From Teichococcus wenyumeiae (GTDB taxonomy: Bacteria > Pseudomonadota > Alphaproteobacteria > Acetobacterales > Acetobacteraceae): a stretch of 64,000 nt of DNA. The translations under genes were made by a program, and so were the position numbers. Location: positions 124,001 to 188,000 of the forward strand of contig NZ_RFLX01000004.1 in NCBI RefSeq assembly GCF_003696345.1, in the 5' to 3' direction. Position 1 is the first letter of the stretch; each line of letters opens with the position of its first letter. Below the pieces are notes generated by a model. It ran no database searches. It was not told the origin of the DNA and saw only the letters and a program-made list of their open reading frames with translations. Positions 57,322 through 64,000 of the stretch are shown here, in pieces.

Positions 57322-58529
57322 GCGGAGGCCCCAACGACGGCCTCGGCAGTCTCGGGATGCGGTCCCGCCGCGCGGTCGGCCAGCGCCGCCGCGATCACCT
57401 GCGCCCCGCGCAGCGCCGCACCCTGGACGTCGCCGAAGGCATCCTGCACCGCCGCCTGCTGCCGCGCCGCCCTGTCGGGCTGGCCCGCCACCGCCCTGTC
57501 GATGGTGGAGATGACATCCTCCGGTGCCTCGGCCACCTGGCCCAGCGCCCAGCCGGCGAAGCGCGGGTCATCCCGCCACGCCGCGTGGTGGGCGTTCAGG
57601 AAGGCCACGGGGCGCGGCCGCACCAGGAACTCGTAAAGCTGGCTCGACATGTCGCCGAGGTAGATGTCGGCCGCCAGCGCATAGCTCATGTCGATCAGGC
57701 GCGGAGAATCGAGGTCCACCAGGATCTGCCCGTCACGCGCCAGCCGCAGCCATGCTTCCCGCTCCGCCGTGTCCATGTTCTCCGCCGCGCGCATATGCGG
57801 TGCAAAGACCAGGTTGTAGCGGGACTGCCCGGCGAATTGCTCGATCACCTGCCGGGCCCACGGCAGGGAGGAAATGGTGGCATCGAAGTGCGGATTGTAG
57901 AGCACCACCGGCCGATCGTTATCGAAGATGGGCGGAACGGTGCGCGTCAGCCGCGAGAGGAACTCCAGCTTCAGGTATCCGCCGGCCCGGAGCTTGGCGG
58001 GCGGCAGGTAGCCCTTCTCCGCCGCCCGGCGCAGGTCCTTCTCGCCAGGGACCACCACCAGGTCGAAGGCGGATTGCCGGCGCTCGGATTCCGGCGCGCG
58101 GTCTCCGGCGCCATGCCGGAAATGGATCATCAGGGTGTCCCGCAGCCCCATGGTCCGCAGCTTGGCCGAGGTCCGCTCCGGCGTGACCACCGCCACCGCC
58201 CGCCGCAAACGGCGGCTGAGGGAGAAGAGCAGAGGCGTCTTCAGCGAGGACCGCCGGCCCGTCACTGCTGCCAGCATCCGCCCCCAGAGTGGCGGCCGGA
58301 TGCTCTCGATCCGCATCTCGGGGGCATGCAGCACCTCCCGCACCTGGCGAAGCGCCTCGGCGGTGGCGGCGTCATTGGTGAAACAGGTGACGATGCAGCG
58401 CGGCAGCAGCCGGCTCAGCTCCGCCGCCGCGGGGGCCAGGTGATAGACCTGATGCGCGCCGCCGATGAACAGAAAGGCCACCTCGCCTTTCACAGGGGCG
58501 GTTCGGGCATTGTCTGCGGCAGGAGGCAT
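57318..58529 (-). CDS. CDP-glycerol glycerophosphotransferase-like protein
   Basis: 403 residues without signal peptide or membrane helix. The C-terminal half has a GT-B-like layout with VVLYNPHFDATISSLPW, NLVFAPHMR and ADIYLGDMSSQLYEFL, resembling the TagF/CDP-glycerol transferase group. In Gram-negative bacteria such genes usually decorate capsule or surface glycans. Assignment rests on motif resemblance only and no partner genes are adjacent. Confidence 0.65.
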   Translation of the reverse strand: MPPAADNARTAPVKGEVAFLFIGGAHQVYHLAPAAAELSRLLPRCIVTCFTNDAATAEALRQVREVLHAPEMRIESIRPPLWGRMLAAVTGRRSSLKTPLLFSLSRRLRRAVAVVTPERTSAKLRTMGLRDTLMIHFRHGAGDRAPESERRQSAFDLVVVPGEKDLRRAAEKGYLPPAKLRAGGYLKLEFLSRLTRTVPPIFDNDRPVVLYNPHFDATISSLPWARQVIEQFAGQSRYNLVFAPHMRAAENMDTAEREAWLRLARDGQILVDLDSPRLIDMSYALAADIYLGDMSSQLYEFLVRPRPVAFLNAHHAAWRDDPRFAGWALGQVAEAPEDVISTIDRAVAGQPDRAARQQAAVQDAFGDVQGAALRGAQVIAAALADRAAGPHPETAEAVVGASA

Positions 58530-58690
58530 GCTGAAAAACCTGTCATCCGCTCACGGGGCTGGGGCTGCCACGCCAGCCGGGCTGCTACACCACGGATGCC
58601 GGGACAGCTCGCCCAGCGCTATGGCTGATGGCGGCGCTGCGGTGAAGCCATTTTGTTTGCCAGCGGAGCCGGATCAATCAGCCGGGACCC

Positions 58691-60160
58691 TCATCGCACG
58701 GAGGCGCTATCCTCCTCGGAATGCAGGGACAGCGGCGCGGAGACATCCTCCAGGGGCTTCTTCTCGGCCGCGAAGCCCAGCCGCCATTCGGTGGCGGCGG
58801 CGACCAGCATCAAGACTGCCGCCAGCATGAAGCCCCAGAAGATATCGCCACGCTCACCGCTCTCGATCAGCCAGCCGAAGAGCGTGGGTCCGGCCACGCC
58901 GCCGATGGCGGTGCCGAAGGCGTAGAACAGTGCGATGGCAATGGCGCGCATCTCCAGCGGAAAGGCCTCGCCGACGGTCAGGTAGGCGGCTGAAGCGGCA
59001 GGCGAGGCAAAGAAGAAGATCACCGTCCAGGCCAGCGTCTGCTCCCAGGCGGACAGCCACCCCTGCTGGAAGGCATAGCCGGAGAGCGCCATCAGGATGC
59101 CGGCAACGGCATAGGTCAGGGTGATCATCACCCGGCGGCCGATGCTGTCGAAGAGCGGGCCCAGCAGCAGCGGCCCCATCAGGTTGCCCAGCGCGAAAGG
59201 CAGGATGTACCAGCCGACCTCATGCGAGGCGATGCCGTAGAACTTGGTCAGCACCAGCGCATAGGTGAAGAAGATGGCGTTGTAGCAGAAGGCCTGGCAG
59301 GCCATCAGTGTCACGCCCAGCACCGTGCGCTGCCGTTGCCGTTGCAGCATGATATGGACGACATCGCGCAGCGAGGTATGGCCGCGCCGCCGCAGCCGTA
59401 CCGGGCCGTATTGCGGCGGCGGCAACGGGCCGTGGCGGGAGGCGACGCCGTCCTCGATCTCGCGCACGATACGGCTGGCCTTGTCGGCATGGCCGTGGGT
59501 CATCAGCCACCGCGGGCTTTCCGGCACCCATTTGCGCAGCAGCATGATGACGAAAGCCAGCGCGCCGCCGACGATGAAGGCCGCGCGCCAGCCGATCTCG
59601 GGGTCCACCACCGCCGGGTCCAGCACCACCAGGGCCGAGAGCGCGCCGAGCGCCGCCCCGGCCCAGAAGGTGCCGTTGACCGCCAGGTCCACCGTGCCGC
59701 GCTTGCGGGCGGGGATCATCTCCTGGATGGCGGAATTCACCGCCGCATATTCACCGCCGATGCCGGCGCCGGTCAGCGCGCGAAACAGCGCGAAGGACCA
59801 GAAATCCCAGGAGAAGCCGGTGGCGATGCTGGCCGCCAGATACAGCCCCACGGTGATGAAGAAGAGCTTCCGCCGGCCCCAGCGGTCGGTCAGCCAGCCA
59901 AAGCCGACGGCGCCCAGCACCGCGCCGATCAGATAGGCGGAAGCGGAGAGGCCCACCTGCGTCTCGGACAGGGCAAGGCTGGGGCTTTCATGGATGGCGG
60001 CGGCCAGGGAGCCGACCAGCGTCACCTCCAGCCCATCCAGGGTCCAGGTGATGCCAAGGGCGATGACGATCAGCCAGTGGAAGCGGTCCCAGGGCAGCCG
60101 GTCCAGCCGGGCCGGAACGTCCGTCTCGAAGACCTCTCCTTCGGCGACCTGCCGTTCCAT
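58691..60160 (-). CDS. MFS transporter (metabolite:H+ symporter/sugar porter-like)
   Basis: 489 residues, twelve helices. FGWLTDRWGRRKLFF after helix 2, GGEYAAVNSAIQEMIPARKR in the first half, and PESPRWLMTHGHADKAS in the central loop, as in sugar and aromatic-acid porters. The start at 60160 follows GGGGAGG. It is divergent from the SOS-box glycosylase gene. Substrate unknown. Confidence 0.9.
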   Translation of the reverse strand: MERQVAEGEVFETDVPARLDRLPWDRFHWLIVIALGITWTLDGLEVTLVGSLAAAIHESPSLALSETQVGLSASAYLIGAVLGAVGFGWLTDRWGRRKLFFITVGLYLAASIATGFSWDFWSFALFRALTGAGIGGEYAAVNSAIQEMIPARKRGTVDLAVNGTFWAGAALGALSALVVLDPAVVDPEIGWRAAFIVGGALAFVIMLLRKWVPESPRWLMTHGHADKASRIVREIEDGVASRHGPLPPPQYGPVRLRRRGHTSLRDVVHIMLQRQRQRTVLGVTLMACQAFCYNAIFFTYALVLTKFYGIASHEVGWYILPFALGNLMGPLLLGPLFDSIGRRVMITLTYAVAGILMALSGYAFQQGWLSAWEQTLAWTVIFFFASPAASAAYLTVGEAFPLEMRAIAIALFYAFGTAIGGVAGPTLFGWLIESGERGDIFWGFMLAAVLMLVAAATEWRLGFAAEKKPLEDVSAPLSLHSEEDSASVR

Positions 60161-60269
60161 GCGCGCCTCCCCTGATGCGGCCATCCAGACCCCAACGCCC
60201 GGATAGCGGCAGCGTTGCGGCGCACACGCGGGCCGGCAGGCTTGCCGGATAGGCTCTGGCATGCATCAT

Positions 60270-60284
60270 GTTCGCCAGATGTTC
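60270..60284 (+). promoter_or_regulatory. SOS (LexA) box before the second DNA glycosylase
   Basis: GTTC-GCCAGAT-GTTC is a perfect alphaproteobacterial LexA site ending 16 nt before the ATG at 60301. A possible -35 TTGCCG lies at 60242-60247; the -10 is weak. Its place and the gene's DNA-repair role support regulation, though a chance match is possible. Confidence 0.7.
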
Positions 60285-60300
60285 CGAAGGATTCCCCTTG

Positions 60301-60975
60301 ATGCTGGCTTCGCCTCCGCCTTCCCCCAAAGGCCTTGGCGGTCGCGCCGCGCGTGCGTTCCTGGCGGCGGACCCCGTGCTGGGGCCGGTGGTCAAGCGGG
60401 TCGGCGCCTTCACCCTGAAGCCGGAGAAGCGGGAGCCTTATGAGGCACTGGTGCGCGCCATCGCCCACCAGCAGGTGCATGGCCGCGCCGCCGAGGCGAT
60501 GCTGCGGCGGCTGATCGCCCTTTTCCCTGAACAGGATTTCCCGAGCGCCACCGCCATCCTCTCACTGGAGGAAGGCGCGTTGCGCGGCTGCGGCTTTTCC
60601 GGCGCCAAGGTGGCGGCCATCCTGGATATCGCCCACAAGACGGTGGGCGGGCTGGTGCCGACCCGCCGTGCCGCCACGCGCCTTTCAGACGCGGCGCTGA
60701 TCGAACGGCTGGTGGCGCTGCGCGGCGTCGGCCGCTGGACGGTGGAGATGCTGCTGATCTTCACCCTCGGCCGCCCGGACATCCTGCCGGTCGACGATTT
60801 CGGTGTGCGGGAAGGCTACCGCCACGCCGCCGGCCTGGATGCGCAGCCCAAGCCGAAGGAACTGGCCGCCATCGGCGCCGCCTGGGCACCCTACCGCTCG
60901 GCGGCGGCCTGGTATCTCTGGCGCACGGCCGATCTGGCCAAGGAAGGACGCTTCAAGGCGCCCACCGCCCTTTAG
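60301..60975 (+). CDS. DNA-3-methyladenine glycosylase, AlkA type (copy 2)
   Basis: 224 residues of the HhH-GPD superfamily; excises alkylated bases. IAHQQVHGRAAEAML in the core, helix-hairpin-helix at LRGVGRWTVEMLLIF, and the catalytic Asp in PVDDFGVREGY. The start at 60301 is favoured: GAAGGA lies 9 nt upstream, while a start at 60268 would put the LexA box inside the gene. Its TAG overlaps the stop of the facing hydrolase gene. Confidence 0.88.
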   Translation: MLASPPPSPKGLGGRAARAFLAADPVLGPVVKRVGAFTLKPEKREPYEALVRAIAHQQVHGRAAEAMLRRLIALFPEQDFPSATAILSLEEGALRGCGFSGAKVAAILDIAHKTVGGLVPTRRAATRLSDAALIERLVALRGVGRWTVEMLLIFTLGRPDILPVDDFGVREGYRHAAGLDAQPKPKELAAIGAAWAPYRSAAAWYLWRTADLAKEGRFKAPTAL

Positions 60976-61745
60976 CCGAGGAAGGCGCCCACCGCGGCCA
61001 GGAAGCCTTCCGGCTGCTCCGCATGCAGCCAGTGGCCGGCGCCCTTCACCTTGCCGAAGCGCACGGCGGGGAACAGGGCGCGGAAGAGCGGGCGGTGCTC
61101 GTCGCGGATATAATGGGACTTCTCGCCGGCCAGGGCTAGGGTCGGGCCTTCGAAGCGCGCGCCGGCGGGCAGTGCGGGCGCGGCCTCGATCTCCGGCAGG
61201 GCGGCGGCGATCTCGGCCAGGCCGTTGCGCCAGGAAGGACGCTCCCCGCCCAGCTGCAGGTTCTGCAGCAGGAAGCCGCGCACCCCGGCAGAGGGCACGG
61301 CACCCGCCAGCGCCGCATCGGCCTCCCGTCGCGTCAGGCCGGGGCGGAGGTCCAGGGCCAGCATCGCCTCGGCATAAGGGCGAAAGGCAGGCGGGTATGC
61401 GACCGGCGCGATATCCGCCACCACCAGGCGGGAGACGAGATCCGGGCGCGTCAGCGCCAGCACCATGGCAACCTTGCCGCCCATGGAATGGCCCAGCACA
61501 TCGGCCGGAACAGCGTCGGCGGCTTCCAGGGTCTCCGCCACATCGCCCGCCATCTCGGCATAGCTCATGCTGGAGGCATGGGGGGAAGCGCCGTGGTTGC
61601 GCAGGTCCAGCGCCAGGACACGGCGCCCTACGGCCGCCAGCGCCTTCTGCACCGCCCCGAAGTTGCTGGCTTGCCCGAAGAGGCCGTGCAGCAGCACCAG
61701 CGGCTGCCCGGCTCCTGTCCCCATCTCGATCAGGTTCAAGCGCAT
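60972..61745 (-). CDS. Alpha/beta-fold hydrolase (YbfF-like)
   Basis: 257 residues. Oxyanion region LLHGLFGQASNF, nucleophile Ser in VLGHSMGGK, and the catalytic His in GAGHWLHAEQPEGF. Closest in style to the YbfF/ABHD11 esterase group; physiological substrate unknown. It starts 4 nt after the EamA-transporter stop, so the two form an operon. Confidence 0.92.
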   Translation of the reverse strand: MRLNLIEMGTGAGQPLVLLHGLFGQASNFGAVQKALAAVGRRVLALDLRNHGASPHASSMSYAEMAGDVAETLEAADAVPADVLGHSMGGKVAMVLALTRPDLVSRLVVADIAPVAYPPAFRPYAEAMLALDLRPGLTRREADAALAGAVPSAGVRGFLLQNLQLGGERPSWRNGLAEIAAALPEIEAAPALPAGARFEGPTLALAGEKSHYIRDEHRPLFRALFPAVRFGKVKGAGHWLHAEQPEGFLAAVGAFLG

Positions 61746-61749
61746 CTGC

Positions 61750-62625
61750 CTATCCCCGCGTCGCCACAATGACGCTGGCGCCGATCAGCGCGCCGCCGAT
61801 CAGCACGTCCCAGCCCAGAGGCTCGCCCAGCCACAGGGTTGAGACCACCACGCCAATGGCGGGCGCCAGCAGGAAGCCCACCGAGGATACGGCGCCCGGC
61901 AGCCGCCGCCCCGCCTCGATCACGGCCCAGGTGCCCAGCGGCGCCACCAAGCAGCCGATCACCAGCACCTGCCACAGCGCGCCCAGGCCAATGCCATTCA
62001 TCCCCTGCCCAAGCGGCTCCCGGATCAATGCCATGGGCACCAGCACCACGCCGCTCAGCAGGAAGCACCATGGCAGGTTCTCCAGCATGGAGCGTTCCGC
62101 CGGAAAGCGTCGGGTGATGATGATCGCCCAGGACCAGAGGAAGGAAGCAGCCAGCAACATCAGGTGGCCACTCAGGGTACTGGTCTCGCCCGGCCCAACC
62201 GCCCAGGGACCCGCCAGTGCCACGACGCCCGCCAGTCCCAGCAACGCAGCCAGCCAGCGCGTGCCGGAAACCTTCTCCCCCAGCACCAGCACGGAAAGCG
62301 GCACCAGCCAGTAGATGGTGACATTGGCCAGCACGGCCGTGCGCCCGGCCGGCACCAGCGCCACCGCCAGATGCGTCAGCGCGAAATAGCAGCCGAGTTG
62401 CAGCAGGCCCACGCCCAGCACCGCCGGCAGGTCCCGCCGCCGCGGCAGCCGCAGCTTCCCCTTCATGGCCAGCACCAGCCCGACCACCAGCGCACCCAGC
62501 AGGGTGCGGGACACCGCGAACCAGAGTGGCGTGGCGTCCGCCAGGGCGGATTTCGTGATGGGCCAAGCGCCGCCGAACAGTGTCACGGCCACCAACAGCA
62601 TCCGGATATCGGCGACTCGGATCAT
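61750..62625 (-). CDS. EamA-family (DMT) transporter
   Basis: 291 residues, ten helices in two EamA repeats; TLFGGAWPITKSAL at the first helix and VGFLLAPAIGVVVSTLWLGE in the second repeat. The family exports amino acids or metabolites. The start at 62625 gives the compact ten-helix form; the frame is open upstream without recognisable content. Confidence 0.9.
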   Translation of the reverse strand: MIRVADIRMLLVAVTLFGGAWPITKSALADATPLWFAVSRTLLGALVVGLVLAMKGKLRLPRRRDLPAVLGVGLLQLGCYFALTHLAVALVPAGRTAVLANVTIYWLVPLSVLVLGEKVSGTRWLAALLGLAGVVALAGPWAVGPGETSTLSGHLMLLAASFLWSWAIIITRRFPAERSMLENLPWCFLLSGVVLVPMALIREPLGQGMNGIGLGALWQVLVIGCLVAPLGTWAVIEAGRRLPGAVSSVGFLLAPAIGVVVSTLWLGEPLGWDVLIGGALIGASVIVATRG

Positions 62626-63091
62626 CTGTCGGCAGGTTCCGCGAGGCGAAGCACGATCCTGCTGACCGAGAGGGACTCGGCACCGGCTCGCGGCGCGGGG
62701 CCACTGGTGGATGCAAGCCCATGCGGCAGGCCACCAAGGCCTTGCGCGATATGAGCCATGCTGCGCGGCAGCCCTGCCATTGCCCCGATCCTTTCCCCTC
62801 ACGGCACCGCGAGGGTTGGCGTCCGGATGCAATCCGTCAAGCCGTGCACGAGCCTGTGAGGCGGCTCCTATGGCATGGCAAGATGTTCGGTGGCCATGCC
62901 TGGAACGACGATGTCGGCGGCGGGGAAGTCGATCCTGGCCAAGGCTGGCTGCGGCGCAACAGTGAAGAGGCTTGGCGCCTTGCTTCCTGACGCCGCAGTC
63001 CGATGGCACGGCCAGGACATTGCTTTTTTTCGCGCCCTGGGCTGCCCCTTCAAGACGAAGGCTCGTGGCGCGACTCGCCTGTCGGGGTGGA

Positions 63092-63127
63092 TGAGACGGG
63101 GCAGGCTGGCGGGCCTGCCCCGTCTCA
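63092..63127 (-). terminator. Perfect 15-bp hairpin downstream of TctC gene
   Basis: TGAGACGGGGCAGGC (63092-63106) pairs without mismatch with 63113-63127 around a 6-nt loop. It is the second of two tandem hairpins past the TctC stop on the minus strand. No T tract on either side. Confidence 0.6.
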
Positions 63128-63160
63128 GCGAAGGCCAGGGAATGGCCTTGCGGTAGTTCT

Positions 63161-63191
63161 CCATCCGGTCCCGCCGCGCGGGACCGGATGG
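63161..63191 (-). terminator. Perfect 14-bp hairpin just after TctC stop
   Basis: CCATCCGGTCCCGC (63161-63174) pairs with 63178-63191 around a 3-nt CGC loop, 6 nt past the stop. Very stable; it may end transcription or protect the mRNA end. Confidence 0.65.
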
Positions 63192-63197
63192 GCCAGA

Positions 63198-64000
63198 TCA
63201 GCTCGCCTTGATACCGGCAGCGCGGATGATCGGGGTCCACTTCGCGATTTCGTCGTTGAGGAACTTGGCCGCGCTGGCGGGGGTGCTGTCGCTGACGGTC
63301 TGCATAGTCAGGTCGGACAGGCGCGCCTTCACGCTGTCCATGGCCATCACCTTGTTCAGCGCCGCGTTGAACTGGGTGACGGTGGATTCCGGTGTGCCGG
63401 CCGGCAGCATCACCATGTGCCAGGTATAGGCCTCGTAGCCAGCCACGCCGGCTTCCTGGAAGGTCGGGATCTCCGGCACCTGCGACAGCCGCTGGCTGGA
63501 GGAGATGGCCAGGCCCTTCACCTCGCCACGCTGCACGAAGGGCAGCGCGCTGTTGGCGACATCCAGCATCATCACCACGGTGCCGTTCAGCAGGTCCGGC
63601 ATGGCGGCGGCGGAGCCACGGTAAGGCACGTGGTTCACCTTCAGGTCGCCCGCCTGCTTCAGGAACAGCTCGCTGGCCAGGTGCAGCGCGGCGCCGTTGC
63701 CGGTGCTGGCGTAGTCGTACTTGCCGGGGTTCTTCTTGAACAGCTCGACCAGTTCCGGCAGCGAATTCACCGGCAGGTCCTTGTTGACCATCAGCATCAT
63801 CGGGATCGTGCCGGTGAGCGCGACCGGCTGGAAATCCTTGATGGGGTCGAAGGGCAGGTTGGCGAAGATCTCGCGCAGAGCCGCATGGGCGATGGTGGTG
63901 TAGAGCGCGGTATGCCCGTCCTTCGCCTTGGCCACGGCATCGGAGCCCACGACAACGCCCGCGCCCGTGCGGTTCTCCACGATCACGCGCTGCGGCAGCA
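63198..64000 (-). CDS. Tripartite tricarboxylate transporter binding protein (Bug/TctC), 5' end outside window
   Basis: About 266 C-terminal residues of a usual ~325; the frame stays open to the window edge, so the signal peptide is missing. VIVENRTGAG, FDPIKDFQPVALTGTIPM, YASTGNGAALHLASELF, VNHVPYRGSAAAMPDLLNG and EIPTFQEAGVAGYEAY are typical Bug-family features. It binds a carboxylate in the periplasm; ligand unknown. Such genes are numerous in Roseomonas-like genomes. Confidence 0.95.
   Translation of the reverse strand, partial: LPQRVIVENRTGAGVVVGSDAVAKAKDGHTALYTTIAHAALREIFANLPFDPIKDFQPVALTGTIPMMLMVNKDLPVNSLPELVELFKKNPGKYDYASTGNGAALHLASELFLKQAGDLKVNHVPYRGSAAAMPDLLNGTVVMMLDVANSALPFVQRGEVKGLAISSSQRLSQVPEIPTFQEAGVAGYEAYTWHMVMLPAGTPESTVTQFNAALNKVMAMDSVKARLSDLTMQTVSDSTPASAAKFLNDEIAKWTPIIRAAGIKAS

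Larger units (their letters stand above)
62626..63197. other. 572-bp region with no recognised gene
   Basis: Several short frames are open on both strands (for example 62875-63156 plus and 62868-63164 minus), but they overlap one another, lack ribosome sites and show no family features. The right end holds two strong hairpins, described separately. The left part presumably carries the promoter of the EamA gene. I see no transposon ends or RNA gene. Confidence 0.5.

Noticed and set aside
62875-63156. Short open frames on both strands in the gap before the TctC gene
   Set aside because: They overlap each other and the terminator hairpin, lack ribosome sites and show no recognisable features.
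1-64000. RNA genes, CRISPR arrays, insertion sequences, phage genes
   Set aside because: No tRNA T-arm pattern, rRNA segment, spaced short repeats, transposase motifs or terminal inverted repeats were seen by eye; small RNAs cannot be excluded.

Overview
The window is high-GC, densely packed chromosomal DNA with no rRNA, tRNA, CRISPR array or insertion sequence that I can see. Gene content points to an alphaproteobacterium, most likely Acetobacteraceae of the Roseomonas type. The reasons are a pyruvate dehydrogenase E1 beta subunit carrying its own lipoyl domain, a UPF0314/DUF2585 gene, the order trpE-G-D-C-moaC-moeA-lexA followed by comEC and gltX, and SOS boxes of the alphaproteobacterial GTTC-N7-GTTC type. 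The family assignment is inference; no marker RNA is present.

Layout: 1-2031 is the end of a histidine-utilisation operon (hutH, hutI). 2307-9839 encodes the pyruvate dehydrogenase complex (pdhA, pdhB, pdhC, a GNAT gene, lpdA), then lipA, which makes the lipoyl groups these enzymes need, a Coq10/RatA-like gene and a small membrane protein. 9896-13147 holds a threonine aldolase facing an M20 peptidase and tpiA. 13264-21724 is a long rightward run: a PpiD/SurA-like periplasmic isomerase, trpEGDC, moaC, moeA and lexA, the last with its own promoter and SOS box. comEC runs back against lexA, and gltX and an M20 amidohydrolase follow. 26718-31516 has a DUF6065 gene, an EnvZ/OmpR-type two-component pair, a DNA glycosylase and an aminotransferase. 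31533-39104 is a leftward block: two small hypothetical proteins, an aminotransferase/kinase pair, a PhoX-family protein, a BisC-type molybdoenzyme and DUF2585. 40440-46583 is a Dpp/Opp-type ABC transporter operon ending in a creatininase-family gene. The rest holds glyoxalase I, a DapA-family lyase, a Gfo/Idh/MocA oxidoreductase, secD-secF, an EAL-domain protein, an iron alcohol dehydrogenase, YnfA, two MFS transporters, a LysR regulator, a TagF-like transferase, a second DNA glycosylase, a hydrolase, an EamA exporter and a truncated Bug/TctC binding protein.

Some genes connect across the window. lipA serves pdhB/pdhC. moaC and moeA make the cofactor used by the BisC-type enzyme. LexA appears to control three loci here: itself (box at 20916), a small single-pass membrane protein (box at 32065) and a DNA-3-methyladenine glycosylase (box at 60270). 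The SOS-linked small membrane protein is the observation I would follow first, because alphaproteobacterial SOS-induced division inhibitors can be small inner-membrane proteins. Most of the window is ordinary core metabolism, and I found no clearly new multi-gene system.
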